Shown here: positions 45,680 to 53,688 of the stretch, piece after piece
How positions within the stretch are numbered: the stretch's first letter is position 1
Layout of the letters: each line of letters begins with the position of its first letter
Source: Bacteroidota bacterium
Lineage (GTDB): Bacteria; Bacteroidota; Bacteroidia; Chitinophagales; Chitinophagaceae
Length of the DNA: 53,855 bases
Reading direction: 5' to 3'
Assembly (NCBI GenBank): GCA_023386235.1
Contig: JAEWKC010000012.1
Coordinates: 1-53,855, forward strand
Notes under the pieces: model-generated
Database searches by the model: none
Told to the model about the DNA's origin: nothing
Seen by the model: the letters and a program-made list of their open reading frames with translations, nothing else
Program-made: the position numbers and the translations under genes

Positions 45680-46876
45680 ATGAGCACTTTTTCCAACCAC
45701 AATTTCGAAAACGAAAAAGCATTAATACGTGTAGACTTTAATGTTCCTTTGAATAAAGAAACATTTGAGATCACTGACGATACGCGCATAAAAGCTGCCC
45801 TTCCCACTATATCAAAAATATTAGCCGATGGCGGAAGTGTAATATTGATGAGCCATCTAGGTCGTCCTAAAGACGGTCCGGAAGATAAATATTCTCTCAA
45901 GCATATCAAAGATCATTTAAGTAAATTATTAGAAGTACCGGTTCAGTTTGCAGATGATTGTGTAGGACAGGAAGCGATAGACAAAGCCGCTTCTTTAAAG
46001 CCCGGCGAAGTTTTACTACTCGAAAATTTACGTTTTTATTCCGAAGAGAAAAAAGGAGATGAGGCATTTGCAGAAAAGTTAAGCAAATTAGGTACTGTAT
46101 ATATCAACGATGCATTCGGTACTGCGCACAGAGCACATGCTTCTACAGCTGTGATTGCTAAATTCTTTGACCCTACAAAAAGAATGTTTGGTTTATTGAT
46201 GGAAGGAGAAGTTGCAAGCGCCGATAAAGTATTGAACGAAAATGAACGACCATTTACCGCTATCTTAGGCGGCGCAAAGGTTTCAGACAAAATACTGATC
46301 ATCGAAAACCTGATGGAAAAAGCTACTGATATTATCATTGGAGGTGGCATGGCCTACACTTTTTTCAAAGCACAGGGAGGCAACATCGGTTCATCTTTGT
46401 GTGAAGAAGACAGAATAGATACCGCTAAAGATATTATTGAAAAAGCAAAGCAAAAAGGCGTAAACATTCATCTTCCGGAAGATAGTATTATTGCTGATAA
46501 ATTTGCAGAAGACGCTAATACAGATACTGCCAAAAGCAACGATATTAAAGACGGATGGATGGGACTGGATATTGCAGAAGAAGCCAGAAAGCAATTCGCC
46601 GAAGTCATTAAAAAATCTAAAACCATTTTGTGGAACGGGCCCATGGGTGTTTTTGAAATGGAAAAATTTCAGGCAGGCACCAAAGCTATCGCGGAAGCCA
46701 TCGCGGAAGCTACGGAAAACGGAGCTTTCAGCTTGGTAGGCGGCGGTGACAGTGTGGCAGCCGTAAACAAATTTGGCTTTGCCGATAAAGTAAGCTATGT
46801 ATCCACAGGTGGCGGCGCTATGCTTGAGTTCTTTGAAGGTAAAGACTTGCCGGGTATAGCAGCAATTAAGAAATAA
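45680..46876 (+). CDS. pgk: Phosphoglycerate kinase
   Basis: This 398-residue glycolytic enzyme moves phosphate from 1,3-bisphosphoglycerate to ADP. Motifs include ALIRVDFNVPL, VILMSHLGRPKDGPEDKYSL, NDAFGTAHRAHAST, ILGGAKVSDKILIIENL, WNGPMGVFE and the nucleotide-binding GGGDSVAAVNKFG. The ATG at 45680 is chosen because it gives the usual N-terminus and lies after a good promoter box; the longer frame from 45623 would begin upstream of that box. A terminator follows, and then the tracrRNA gene on the opposite strand. Confidence 0.96.
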   Translation: MSTFSNHNFENEKALIRVDFNVPLNKETFEITDDTRIKAALPTISKILADGGSVILMSHLGRPKDGPEDKYSLKHIKDHLSKLLEVPVQFADDCVGQEAIDKAASLKPGEVLLLENLRFYSEEKKGDEAFAEKLSKLGTVYINDAFGTAHRAHASTAVIAKFFDPTKRMFGLLMEGEVASADKVLNENERPFTAILGGAKVSDKILIIENLMEKATDIIIGGGMAYTFFKAQGGNIGSSLCEEDRIDTAKDIIEKAKQKGVNIHLPEDSIIADKFAEDANTDTAKSNDIKDGWMGLDIAEEARKQFAEVIKKSKTILWNGPMGVFEMEKFQAGTKAIAEAIAEATENGAFSLVGGGDSVAAVNKFGFADKVSYVSTGGGAMLEFFEGKDLPGIAAIKK

Positions 46877-46899
46877 AATATTTCTTTTAAAAGTTAATC

Positions 46900-46928
46900 A
46901 AAACCGTTTCGAAAGAGACGGTTTTTTT
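46900..46928 (+). terminator. Rho-independent terminator of pgk
   Basis: AAACCGTTTC and GAGACGGTTT form a 10-bp stem with one wobble pair around a short loop, followed by a T run. It lies 24 bp after the pgk stop. Confidence 0.88.
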
Positions 46929-46975
46929 GTGCAAAAAAAGAAGATGAGTGCTACCGTTTTTTCACGAAATATTTG

Positions 46976-47003
46976 GAAAAAAAATGCTCCCTGAGTTATG
47001 GAC
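46976..47003 (-). terminator. Terminator of the tracrRNA
   Basis: On the minus strand a 6-bp stem TGCTCC/GGAGCA closes over CTTGTCCATAACTCAG-type loop sequence and is followed by eight T. This doubles as the 3' hairpin of the tracrRNA. Confidence 0.8.
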
Positions 47004-47067
47004 AAGGAGCAATCCAGATGTTTCACAACGGAATAATCCTTATTGTGAATTGCTTTCAAAAAATTTA
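46976..47067 (-). ncRNA. tracrRNA of the type II CRISPR locus
   Basis: Read on the minus strand from about 47067: an anti-repeat, whose complement on the plus strand is TTGTGAATTGCTTTCAAAAA (47043-47062), matches the CRISPR repeat at 51208-51254 perfectly over 20 nt. It is followed by a hairpin of CACAA...TTGTG form containing AAGGATTATTCC, then a linker, then a terminator stem TGCTCC...GGAGCA with eight T ending near 46977. This order (anti-repeat, hairpin, terminator) is that of known tracrRNAs, and the CACAATAAGGATTATTCC segment resembles those of Bacteroidota type II-C systems as I recall them. The predicted length is about 90 nt. The start is inferred from a promoter at 47074-47105. Confidence 0.85.
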
Positions 47068-47105
47068 TTATTGCAATAATAACATAATTTCTTATCTTTT
47101 CAAAA
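47043..47105. promoter_or_regulatory. Palindromic bidirectional promoter between tracrRNA and the HIRAN-like/cas9 genes
   Basis: A perfect palindrome ATTATTGCAATAAT (47067-47080) gives TATTATTG, one mismatch from TAnnTTTG, on both strands. For the minus strand (tracrRNA) the box is at 47074-47081 with TTTG at 47101-47104 and a 19-bp spacer. For the plus strand the box is at 47066-47073 with TTG at 47043-47045 and a 20-bp spacer, and that TTG lies inside the repeat-like sequence. Both spacings fit the Bacteroidota -33/-7 layout. Confidence 0.55.
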
Positions 47106-47125
47106 AGTTTTTAACCCTAAAAACT

Positions 47126-47506
47126 ATGAACAGAAGTCATTTCCTTAAAATATTAGGAACTGGAGCGTGGAGTTTGCGGCTCTCAAGCTTCGTTACTATA
47201 TCTCAAAATTTAAGAGGTAATCTCAACAAGGTAAAGATTTACGACAATTTCGTAAGAGATGTAAATTTTAGAAAAAAATATTTTCTTTCTCACATTCCCA
47301 ACTTAAATGCCATTGAATTAAAGCATGAAGCCGTATATCAGTACGACAGATTTTCTATTAAAGTATTAAAGAACAGAAAGCTTCTTAGTTATATAGCCTA
47401 TGACAACATTATATTAACTAAGTGGATAAATCAATACATACAATTAGAAAGAATATTTAGGAAAAGTGCGAGCCGCTATGCTGAAGATATTCATAGAGAG
47501 TTATAA
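47126..47506 (+). CDS. Small HIRAN-domain-like protein next to cas9
   Basis: This 126-residue protein starts at ATG 47126; a longer frame from 46973 would run back through the tracrRNA gene and is rejected. The N-terminus (MNRSHFLKILGTGAWSLRLS) looks like a signal-type sequence seen in Bacteroidota HIRAN proteins. The core (VKIYDNFVRDVNFRKKYFLS, then EAVYQYDRFSIKVLKNRKLL, SYIAYDNIILTKWINQ) follows the HIRAN pattern (YDxxxIxV, then xGYI...N), but the usual Gly before YI is Ser. HIRAN domains bind DNA ends or single-stranded DNA in other proteins. It lies 33 bp before cas9 on the same strand. Whether it takes part in the CRISPR system or is only a neighbour is open. Confidence 0.6.
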   Translation: MNRSHFLKILGTGAWSLRLSSFVTISQNLRGNLNKVKIYDNFVRDVNFRKKYFLSHIPNLNAIELKHEAVYQYDRFSIKVLKNRKLLSYIAYDNIILTKWINQYIQLERIFRKSASRYAEDIHREL

Positions 47507-47539
47507 TTACCAAATAAACAATACAAAACAATACAACAC

Positions 47540-50500
47540 ATGAAAAGAATTTTAGGATTAGACTTAGGCACAAATTCTATTGGTTGGGCATTAATTGAAG
47601 TTGATGAGAATAACAAACCAATCCGAATTATAGCAATGGGGTCTAGAATTATTCCTTTGGATTCCGCAGAACGGGATCAATTTCAAAAAGGTCAATCCAT
47701 TACTAAAAATCAAGACCGTACAATTGCCGAACCCAAAGGAAAGGGTACGACCGTAAGCAGCTTCGGAAAAGTGACTTGAAAAAAGTGTTGAGCAAGTATG
47801 GAATTTTTCCATCAAAAGAATTGATGGAGTTGCCATCTCTTGATTTGTGGGGTTTAAGAAGTAAGGCAGCTAATGAATCTGAAAATATTACTGCGGAGCA
47901 GCTTGGCAGAATTTTATACATGCTGAATCAGAAGAGAGGGTATAAATCTGCAAGGAGTGAAGCGAATATGGACAAGAAGGATACGGAATATGTTGCAGAA
48001 GTAAAAAGTCGATTTGAGAATTTAAAAGAAAAGCAAAAAACCATTGGTGAAAACTTTTATGATGAATTATTAATCGCAAATCAAAATCAGCAGTATTTTA
48101 GAACCAAAGAAAAAGTTTATCCAAGACAAGCCTATATTGAAGAATTTGACACGATTATGAAGGTCCAAAAAGACAGGCACGACTTTCTCACTGAGGAAGT
48201 GATTCAGCAATTACGAAATGAAATACTGTTTTTTCAAAGAAAATTAAAGTCTCAAAAAGGATTAGTCAGTCTATGTGAATTTGAAAACTTTGAAAAAGTA
48301 ACCGTTGAAAATGGTATTGAGAAGTCAAAGAGAATAGGAGCCAAAGTCGCACCGAAATCATCTCCCATCAATCAATATTGTAAAATTTGGGAAACAGTCA
48401 ATAACATTTCCTTGAAGATAAAGAATCCCGATGGTTCAAAATATAAATGGGTAGAATGGATTCCAGATCAGGAACAAAAAGAAAAGATAGCTGAATATCT
48501 GAACACTAATTCCAATTTAAGCTTTGGAAAGCTTTTGGAAATCGTTAGACTAAAAAAAGAGAATGTTTATGTAAATAAACAAATTCTCAAGGGTCTGCAA
48601 GGCAATCTTACATATTCTGAGATTTCAAAAATAATTGGTGATAATAATCCATTAATGAAGTTTGAGGTTGAGGTAATTCCCGCAGAAAAACAGGCGTATT
48701 TAGTTGATAAACAAACCGGAGAAATTCTTGAAGAGGAGGATGCTTATATCGTCTCCAAAGAAAAGAGAAACAACCGCTCTACAAGTTATGGCATACCATC
48801 TATTCAATAAAAGATAGTGATGAATGTAAAAAAGCATTGTTGAAGAAGTTTGATTTGTCTGATGAAGAAGCTGATAAACTTTCAAAGATAGATTTCAACA
48901 AGCAGGCGTACGCCAATAAATCACATAAGGCCATAAGAAATATTCTTCCTTATCTGATGCAGGGCTTTGATTATTCCCAAGCCTGCAGTTTAGCGGGATA
49001 TAATCACTCCAACAGTTTGACAAAGCAGGAAAATGAAGAAAGACAGCTAAAAGATAAACTTTCGCTCATTCCCAAGAATGGACTGCGCCAACCTGTTGTG
49101 GAAAAAATCCTGAATCAGATGATTCACGTTGTTAATTCCATCATTGAAAAATATGGCAGGCCAACAGAAATACGAGTGGAACTAGCCAGAGAACTGAAAC
49201 AAAGTAAAGATGAGCGAAATGATGCCGATTCTCAGAATTTGAGAAATAAGAAAATAAACGAAGAGATTGGCAGGAGGCTTACTGAAATGGGCATACCTGC
49301 AACTCGAAAGTATATTCAGAAATACAAATTCATTTTTCCTGTCCGTGAAAAAACAGTGGCAAGTGCCAAAGTTCTCAACCAGTGCATTTATTGTGGTGAA
49401 ACCTTTAATCTGTCCGAAGCACTGAAGGGCGACAGTTTTGATGTAGATCACATTGTTCCAAAAGCATTACTGTTTGATGATTCACAGATGAACAAAGTAT
49501 TGGTTCACAGAAGTTGTAATGCTACCAAAGACCGGTTAACGGCTTACGATTACATCGCAAATAAAGGAGAAGTCGCTTTATCTGAGTATTTGGAAAGAGT
49601 TGATGACTGGTATGCACGCAATGTGATTTCTTACGGGAAGATGTTACGGTTAAAGGTCTCTCATAAAGAATACCTTGAAAGAAAAAAACTTAAGAAAGAA
49701 ACCGAGGCAGATAAGAGACTTTGGGAGAATTTCATTGACCGTCAACTCAGGGAGACCTCTTACATTTCCAGAAAGGCGAAACAAATCCTGTCAGAAGTTT
49801 GCAGGAATGTTACTGCTACCGAAGGTACGGTTACCGCTACTTTGAGGAAACTTTGGGGATGGGATAATGTCCTGATGAATTTACAGCTTCCTAAATACAG
49901 ACTTTTAAATCAGACCGAAGTTAAAGAATGGAGTAGTGATAATGGTAAGAATCTGCATCGAGAAGAGGTAATAAGCGACTGGACAAAAAGGGATGATCAT
50001 AGGCATCACGCCATTGATGCACTTGTTGTGGCCTGCACAAGGCAAGGTTATATTCAAAGAATTAATACTTTGAATTCCAGTGACACACGTAACGAAATGA
50101 ATCGAGATATTGAAGCATCCAAAGTCGGATACAGTGAGAAACTGACACTTCTGGAAAACTATCTGGTCAGTCAAAAACCATTTACGACCAGCGAAGTAGA
50201 AAAAGAAGCTGACAAAATATTGGTTTCATTTAAGCCGGGTAAAAAAGTTGCCACAATCAGCAAGTTTAAGGCAACAGGAAAAAATAAGGACACCGGTGTT
50301 TTAACTCCAAGAGGTGCCTTGCACGAACAGTTTGTATATGGCAAAATTAAAGTTATTGATTATGACAAGCCCATCAAGTATCTGTTTGATAATACTGAAA
50401 AAATTGTTGATGAGAAGATTAGGAATCTTGTACAAGAAAGGAAGGAGCAATATGAAGGAAGTTCTAATGAAGCAATTAAATCATTGAAAAAGAATCCCAT

Positions 50501-51240
50501 TTTTCTTGATTCGGATCAAAAAGTACCATTGGAAAAAGCAAACTGCTTTAAGGATGAATACGTCATTAAATACAAGCTCCACGAATTAAAGCAAAAAGAT
50601 CTTCCTTTTATTGTAGATCAAAAGGTGAAGCGGATTCTGAAGGAAAAACTAAAGGAACACAATGGGAACGAAAAAGAAGCCTTTAAAAATGGTGTTTGGT
50701 TTAATGAAGAGAAACAGATTCCCATAAGGACAGTCAGATGTTTTACTGGCCTTTCTGCTGTAGAACCTATTAGAAAAGATGAGCAAGGTAAGGACATTGG
50801 TTTCGCAAAGACAGGAAATAATCATCATGTTGCAATTTACCAGGATAAAGATGGCAAGCAAACCGAACATTCTTGTACTTTTTGGTACGCCGTTGAGCGT
50901 AAGAAATACGAGATACCTGTCATCATCGAAAATACATCTGATGTCTGGAATTCAATTCTAAACCAATTACTTCCTCAGACATTTATTGATAAACTGCCTG
51001 AAGATGGACTGAGATTGATATTTTCACTCCAACAAAAATGAAATGTTTGTGATGGGAATGAGTGATGAAGATTTTAACAAAGCACTTGAAGATAATGACA
51101 AGTCGTTACTGAGCAAGCATCTTTACTTAGTATGGAGCGTTGCAACTAAAGACTACTGGTTTAGGCATCACTTGGAGACTAAAAATACTGAACTTAAAAA
51201 GTTAAGTGTTGTGACTAATCACGAAGATAAAAATTTTTGA
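47540..51240 (+). pseudogene. cas9: Type II-C-like Cas9, broken by three frameshifts and truncated at its 3' end
   Basis: The protein is an RNA-guided nuclease that cuts DNA matched by crRNA:tracrRNA. All catalytic motifs remain: RuvC-I GLDLGTNSIGWALIE with Asp8; bridge helix RTQRKGYDRKQLRKSDL; RuvC-II EIRVELARELKQ; HNH domain CIYCGETFNLSEA to DVDHIVPKALLFDDSQMNKV and RSCNATKDR; RuvC-III DDHRHHAIDALVVACT. The frame changes three times: a missing C at 47726-47729 (just before the bridge helix), a missing A at 48768-48770 (QPLYKLWHTIYS continues in another frame), and an extra A in the run 51034-51038 (NEMFVMGMSDEDF continues). After DYWFRHHLETKNTELKKL the frame enters the CRISPR repeat at 51208 and stops at 51240; about 30 residues of the usual C-terminus seem lost. 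Repaired, the chain would be about 1,220 residues. cas1 and cas2 are absent. Confidence 0.92.
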
Positions 51241-51331
51241 AAGCAATTCACAACAATAACTCAAAAAAAAACAAAAAAAATGAAGTTACGACTAATCACA
51301 AAGATAGAAAATTTTGAAAGCAAGTGCATTC
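51208..51331 (-). CRISPR. Minimal two-repeat CRISPR array (47-bp repeats, one 30-bp spacer)
   Basis: Repeat A at 51208-51254 is 47 bp with terminal inverted repeats GTTGTGA/TCACAAC. Repeat B at 51285-51331 is 47 bp, aligns along its length, and has lost the inverted repeat at its outer end. The spacing is 77 bp, exactly 47+30. Read on the minus strand, repeat A begins GTTGTGAATTGCTTTCAAAA, the part that pairs with the tracrRNA anti-repeat, so crRNA is transcribed from the minus strand towards cas9. The degenerate repeat B would be the leader-proximal one. The spacer (51255-51284) is almost only A on the plus strand (runs of nine and eight), which is odd for an acquired spacer. No further repeats are found at 77-bp steps on either side. 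Confidence 0.85.
51303..51331 (-). promoter_or_regulatory. Promoter-like sequence inside repeat B
   Basis: On the minus strand, repeat B contains TATCTTTG, an exact TAnnTTTG box, with TTG upstream inside the same repeat. It would drive transcription of the spacer and repeat A. In repeat A the box reads TATCTTCG, a weaker match. Promoters inside repeats are known from Neisseria type II-C arrays; their use here is inference. Confidence 0.45.
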
Positions 51332-51357
51332 GAATTTGTTTCCCAATTTATTTGGAG

Positions 51358-51388
51358 AAAAAAGAGTAGCCTCGTCACTCCTACTCTT
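51358..51388 (-). terminator. Terminator-like hairpin on the leader side of the array
   Basis: AAGAGTAG and CTACTCTT form a perfect 8-bp stem with an 11-nt loop. On the minus strand the stem runs into six T (51363-51358). There is no minus-strand gene ending here, so it may insulate the array from upstream transcription or end a lost transcript. Confidence 0.55.
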
Positions 51389-51503
51389 GGTGCAAAATAG
51401 TTCCGTAAACCGTTACTTGGTTTAATTTGCTAATTCTTAGCTAAATTAAGTCAATACATAAACTAGTGTATAGATTTTGTATCGAAAAAATAAAAGTACA
51501 CAC

Positions 51504-51938
51504 ATGCAACAAAAATTATTTAGTCTGCTTGTAATGTTATTCTCCGGACTGCTGGCAGCGGCTACTGCCTCAAACAGTGGCAACGACCTTACCGTAGTGC
51601 TGCCCAATGTAAAAAATACTTCGGGAAAAATACAGATTGGCTTATTCAATAAAGCCGGAGATTTTCCTAAGACAAACAGGGAATTTAAAATAGTAACCAT
51701 CAACGCTAAACAAGGAGCGAGTTATACTTTTAAGAACCTTCCGGCAGGAGAATATGGCATAGCGGTTATGCACGACGAAAACAATAACGGTAAATGTGAC
51801 TTCACTGTACTGGGCATACCTAAAGAAGGATATGGTTTTTCTAACAACGTAAAACCGAAGTTATCCGCTCCTTCGTTTGCGGCGGTTAAGTTTCAGTTGA
51901 AATCAAACAAAAAAGTTTCCATCAATTTAATTTATTAA
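51504..51938 (+). CDS. DUF2141 exported protein
   Basis: This 144-residue protein starts at ATG 51504, which gives a signal peptide (LFSLLVMLFSGLLAAATAS); the 9 extra residues of the longer frame are not needed. The DUF2141 beta-sandwich is recognised from NTSGKIQIGLFNKAGDFPKT, TFKNLPAGEYGIAVMHDENN, NGKCDFTVLGIPKEGYGFSN. The family is periplasmic or surface-exposed with unknown function. It is the first intact gene after the decayed CRISPR locus. Confidence 0.9.
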   Translation: MQQKLFSLLVMLFSGLLAAATASNSGNDLTVVLPNVKNTSGKIQIGLFNKAGDFPKTNREFKIVTINAKQGASYTFKNLPAGEYGIAVMHDENNNGKCDFTVLGIPKEGYGFSNNVKPKLSAPSFAAVKFQLKSNKKVSINLIY

Positions 51939-52013
51939 TCGGCAAGCAACTGCTGCATAAAATATTTTCCTTTCAGCTAAATAAGTTGTTACTTCGCAGA
52001 TAAACTTTTATGC

Positions 52014-53141
52014 ATGCAGAAAATAAGTAATAATGTACTAAAACAAATAGTATTAATTACCCTGATTGTATTGCTTGTATTACTGATAGCGAAGAATCTG
52101 AGTTATTTTACTACGGGCGTTTTGGGTGCTATTACATTGTACATACTCACCAGAAATTTTTATTTTCGTCTCACGGAAGAAAAAAAATGGAAACCTTGGG
52201 CTGCCAGTAGTTTTATTATTTTGGCAATTCTTGTTTCTCTGGTTATTCCTTTATGGGCTATCGTTGAAATACTTATACCACAAATAGATTCTTTAATAAA
52301 AAATACGCCGCTGATTGTAGAAAAATTCAATCAGTTAAAAGAGTTTATGGCCAGCAAGCCCATTCTCAGAAATATCAACTTATCTACTGATGCGCTGATG
52401 CGCCAGGTACAAAAATTAATAGCATACGTTCCTAATATCTTCAACAGCTTAGCTTCTATTCTTGCAAACACCGCCACTGCTTTTTTCCTGCTTTACTTTA
52501 TGCATGTAACCGCTAAAAATATGGAAAGAAAATTAACGGTGATGCTTCCCTTCTCTGACGAAAATAAAAATGTAATATGGGAAGAAACACAAATGATGGT
52601 GCGCTCCAACGCTATAGGCATACCGGTTTTGGCTATTTGCCAGGGATTGGTTGCTGCATTGGGATACTGGATATTCGGTATTAATCAGTTCTTTCTTTGG
52701 GGCATGCTTACCGGCGTGGCTTCTATTATACCCGTGATAGGAACGATGGTAGTGTGGGTTCCCATCTGTATTATTCACTTTGCCGAAGGTAATGTTGCAA
52801 GCGGACTGCTGCTTACGCTGTATTGCCTAATTGTGGTAGGCGGAATCGACAATGTATTACGATTTACCATCCTTAAAAAAATAGGTAATGTGCACCCTAT
52901 CATTACGGTATTTGGTGTAATATTGGGAATTAATCTTTTTGGAATGATGGGGTTGATCTTCGGACCATTAATGTTGTCTTATATGCTGGTATTGACAAAG
53001 GTATACCGTACAGAGTTTGGTACCAAAGCAGAAATAATGGAAATGATAGAACAGGAGAAAGAAGAACAGCTGCAGGAAGAAATACAGGAAGCCAAGGACG
53101 ACAAAGACAAAAACGTTGTAGAAAAAATAATCAAGAAATAA
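52014..53141 (+). CDS. AI-2E family transporter
   Basis: This 375-residue inner-membrane protein has the AI-2E/PerM topology of about seven to eight helices, with family segments YFTTGVLGAITLYILTRNFY, NAIGIPVLAICQGLVAALGY, WGMLTGVASIIPVIGTMVVW and VHPIITVFGVILGINLFGMM-like sequence. The C-terminus is charged and helical (EMIEQEKEEQLQEEIQEAKD). Members export small molecules or exchange ions; the substrate is unknown. A terminator follows directly. Confidence 0.92.
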   Translation: MQKISNNVLKQIVLITLIVLLVLLIAKNLSYFTTGVLGAITLYILTRNFYFRLTEEKKWKPWAASSFIILAILVSLVIPLWAIVEILIPQIDSLIKNTPLIVEKFNQLKEFMASKPILRNINLSTDALMRQVQKLIAYVPNIFNSLASILANTATAFFLLYFMHVTAKNMERKLTVMLPFSDENKNVIWEETQMMVRSNAIGIPVLAICQGLVAALGYWIFGINQFFLWGMLTGVASIIPVIGTMVVWVPICIIHFAEGNVASGLLLTLYCLIVVGGIDNVLRFTILKKIGNVHPIITVFGVILGINLFGMMGLIFGPLMLSYMLVLTKVYRTEFGTKAEIMEMIEQEKEEQLQEEIQEAKDDKDKNVVEKIIKK

Positions 53142-53166
53142 AAAAAGCCCTGAGTGGGCTTTTTTT
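53141..53166 (+). terminator. Terminator after the AI-2E gene, bidirectional
   Basis: AAAAAAGCCC-tgagt-GGGCTTTTTT is a perfect 10-bp stem with A/T flanks. It overlaps the stop codon region of the transporter gene and lies between convergent genes, so it can serve the minus-strand lipoprotein gene too. Confidence 0.9.
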
Positions 53167-53185
53167 ATTTGGTAAAATACTGTTT

Positions 53186-53566
53186 TTATCTGGTGCAATC
53201 TGCAGTCCAAACACTACCATCTTTCAGGAACAATATCTTTAAACTATTAGCAGTAACTCTGATGTAATTAGACTCTGTAGATCCTACACTTATTAATGTA
53301 TTTTCATTTTTTTCAAACTGTACACCTGTAAGATCAGGAATACCGTTAGAGAAGAGAAAGTTGTAATTGTTACCAACTTTAACTACTCTTACTGTACCGT
53401 TAGTAGCTGCTACATCATTAGCATCACCGCTGGCGTTATAGGAGATTCTACCGTTGTATGTTCCTACAAATACATCTGTATCAGCAGGATCAGTGTCTTT
53501 GCTACAAGCTGCAAAAATGAGAGTAGCAAAAAGAATTACACCTAAATATTGAATTGTCTTTTTCAT
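53186..53566 (-). CDS. Small hypothetical lipoprotein
   Basis: This 126-residue protein has a lipobox in TLIFAACSKD (Cys21). The mature part (VFVGTYNGRISYNASGD, VRVVKVGNNYNFLFSNGIPD, SVWTADC) is beta-rich, like small lipocalin-like Bacteroidota lipoproteins. No family is named with confidence and no catalytic motif is visible. Confidence 0.75.
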   Translation of the reverse strand: MKKTIQYLGVILFATLIFAACSKDTDPADTDVFVGTYNGRISYNASGDANDVAATNGTVRVVKVGNNYNFLFSNGIPDLTGVQFEKNENTLISVGSTESNYIRVTANSLKILFLKDGSVWTADCTR

Positions 53567-53688
53567 AATTTCTGTTTTAGATTAAAAAATATTTTAGGAG
53601 AAAAAACAATTCTTATACCAAAAACTAGAACAATAATCAAACTTTAACTGAAAATCAATATTTTATCAGTTTTTTACAATACACCCAA

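Noticed and set aside
46973..47125. N-terminal extension of the HIRAN-like gene
   Set aside because: It would translate back through the tracrRNA gene and its promoter; the ATG at 47126 gives the natural start.
51131..51177. Possible further CRISPR repeat one 77-bp step towards cas9
   Set aside because: Only scattered similarity to the repeat and it lies inside conserved cas9 coding sequence.
51285..51400. A second tracrRNA reading from repeat B on the plus strand
   Set aside because: The sequence after repeat B lacks the anti-repeat-linked hairpin seen at 46976-47067, and the hairpin at 51362-51388 has its T run on the minus strand only.
51362..51408. Possible further CRISPR repeat one 77-bp step outward
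   Set aside because: No similarity to the repeat; the segment is a terminator-like hairpin.
46877..51503. cas1, cas2 or csn2 genes
   Set aside because: No frame in the region shows their motifs; all sequence is accounted for by tracrRNA, the HIRAN-like gene, cas9 fragments and the array.
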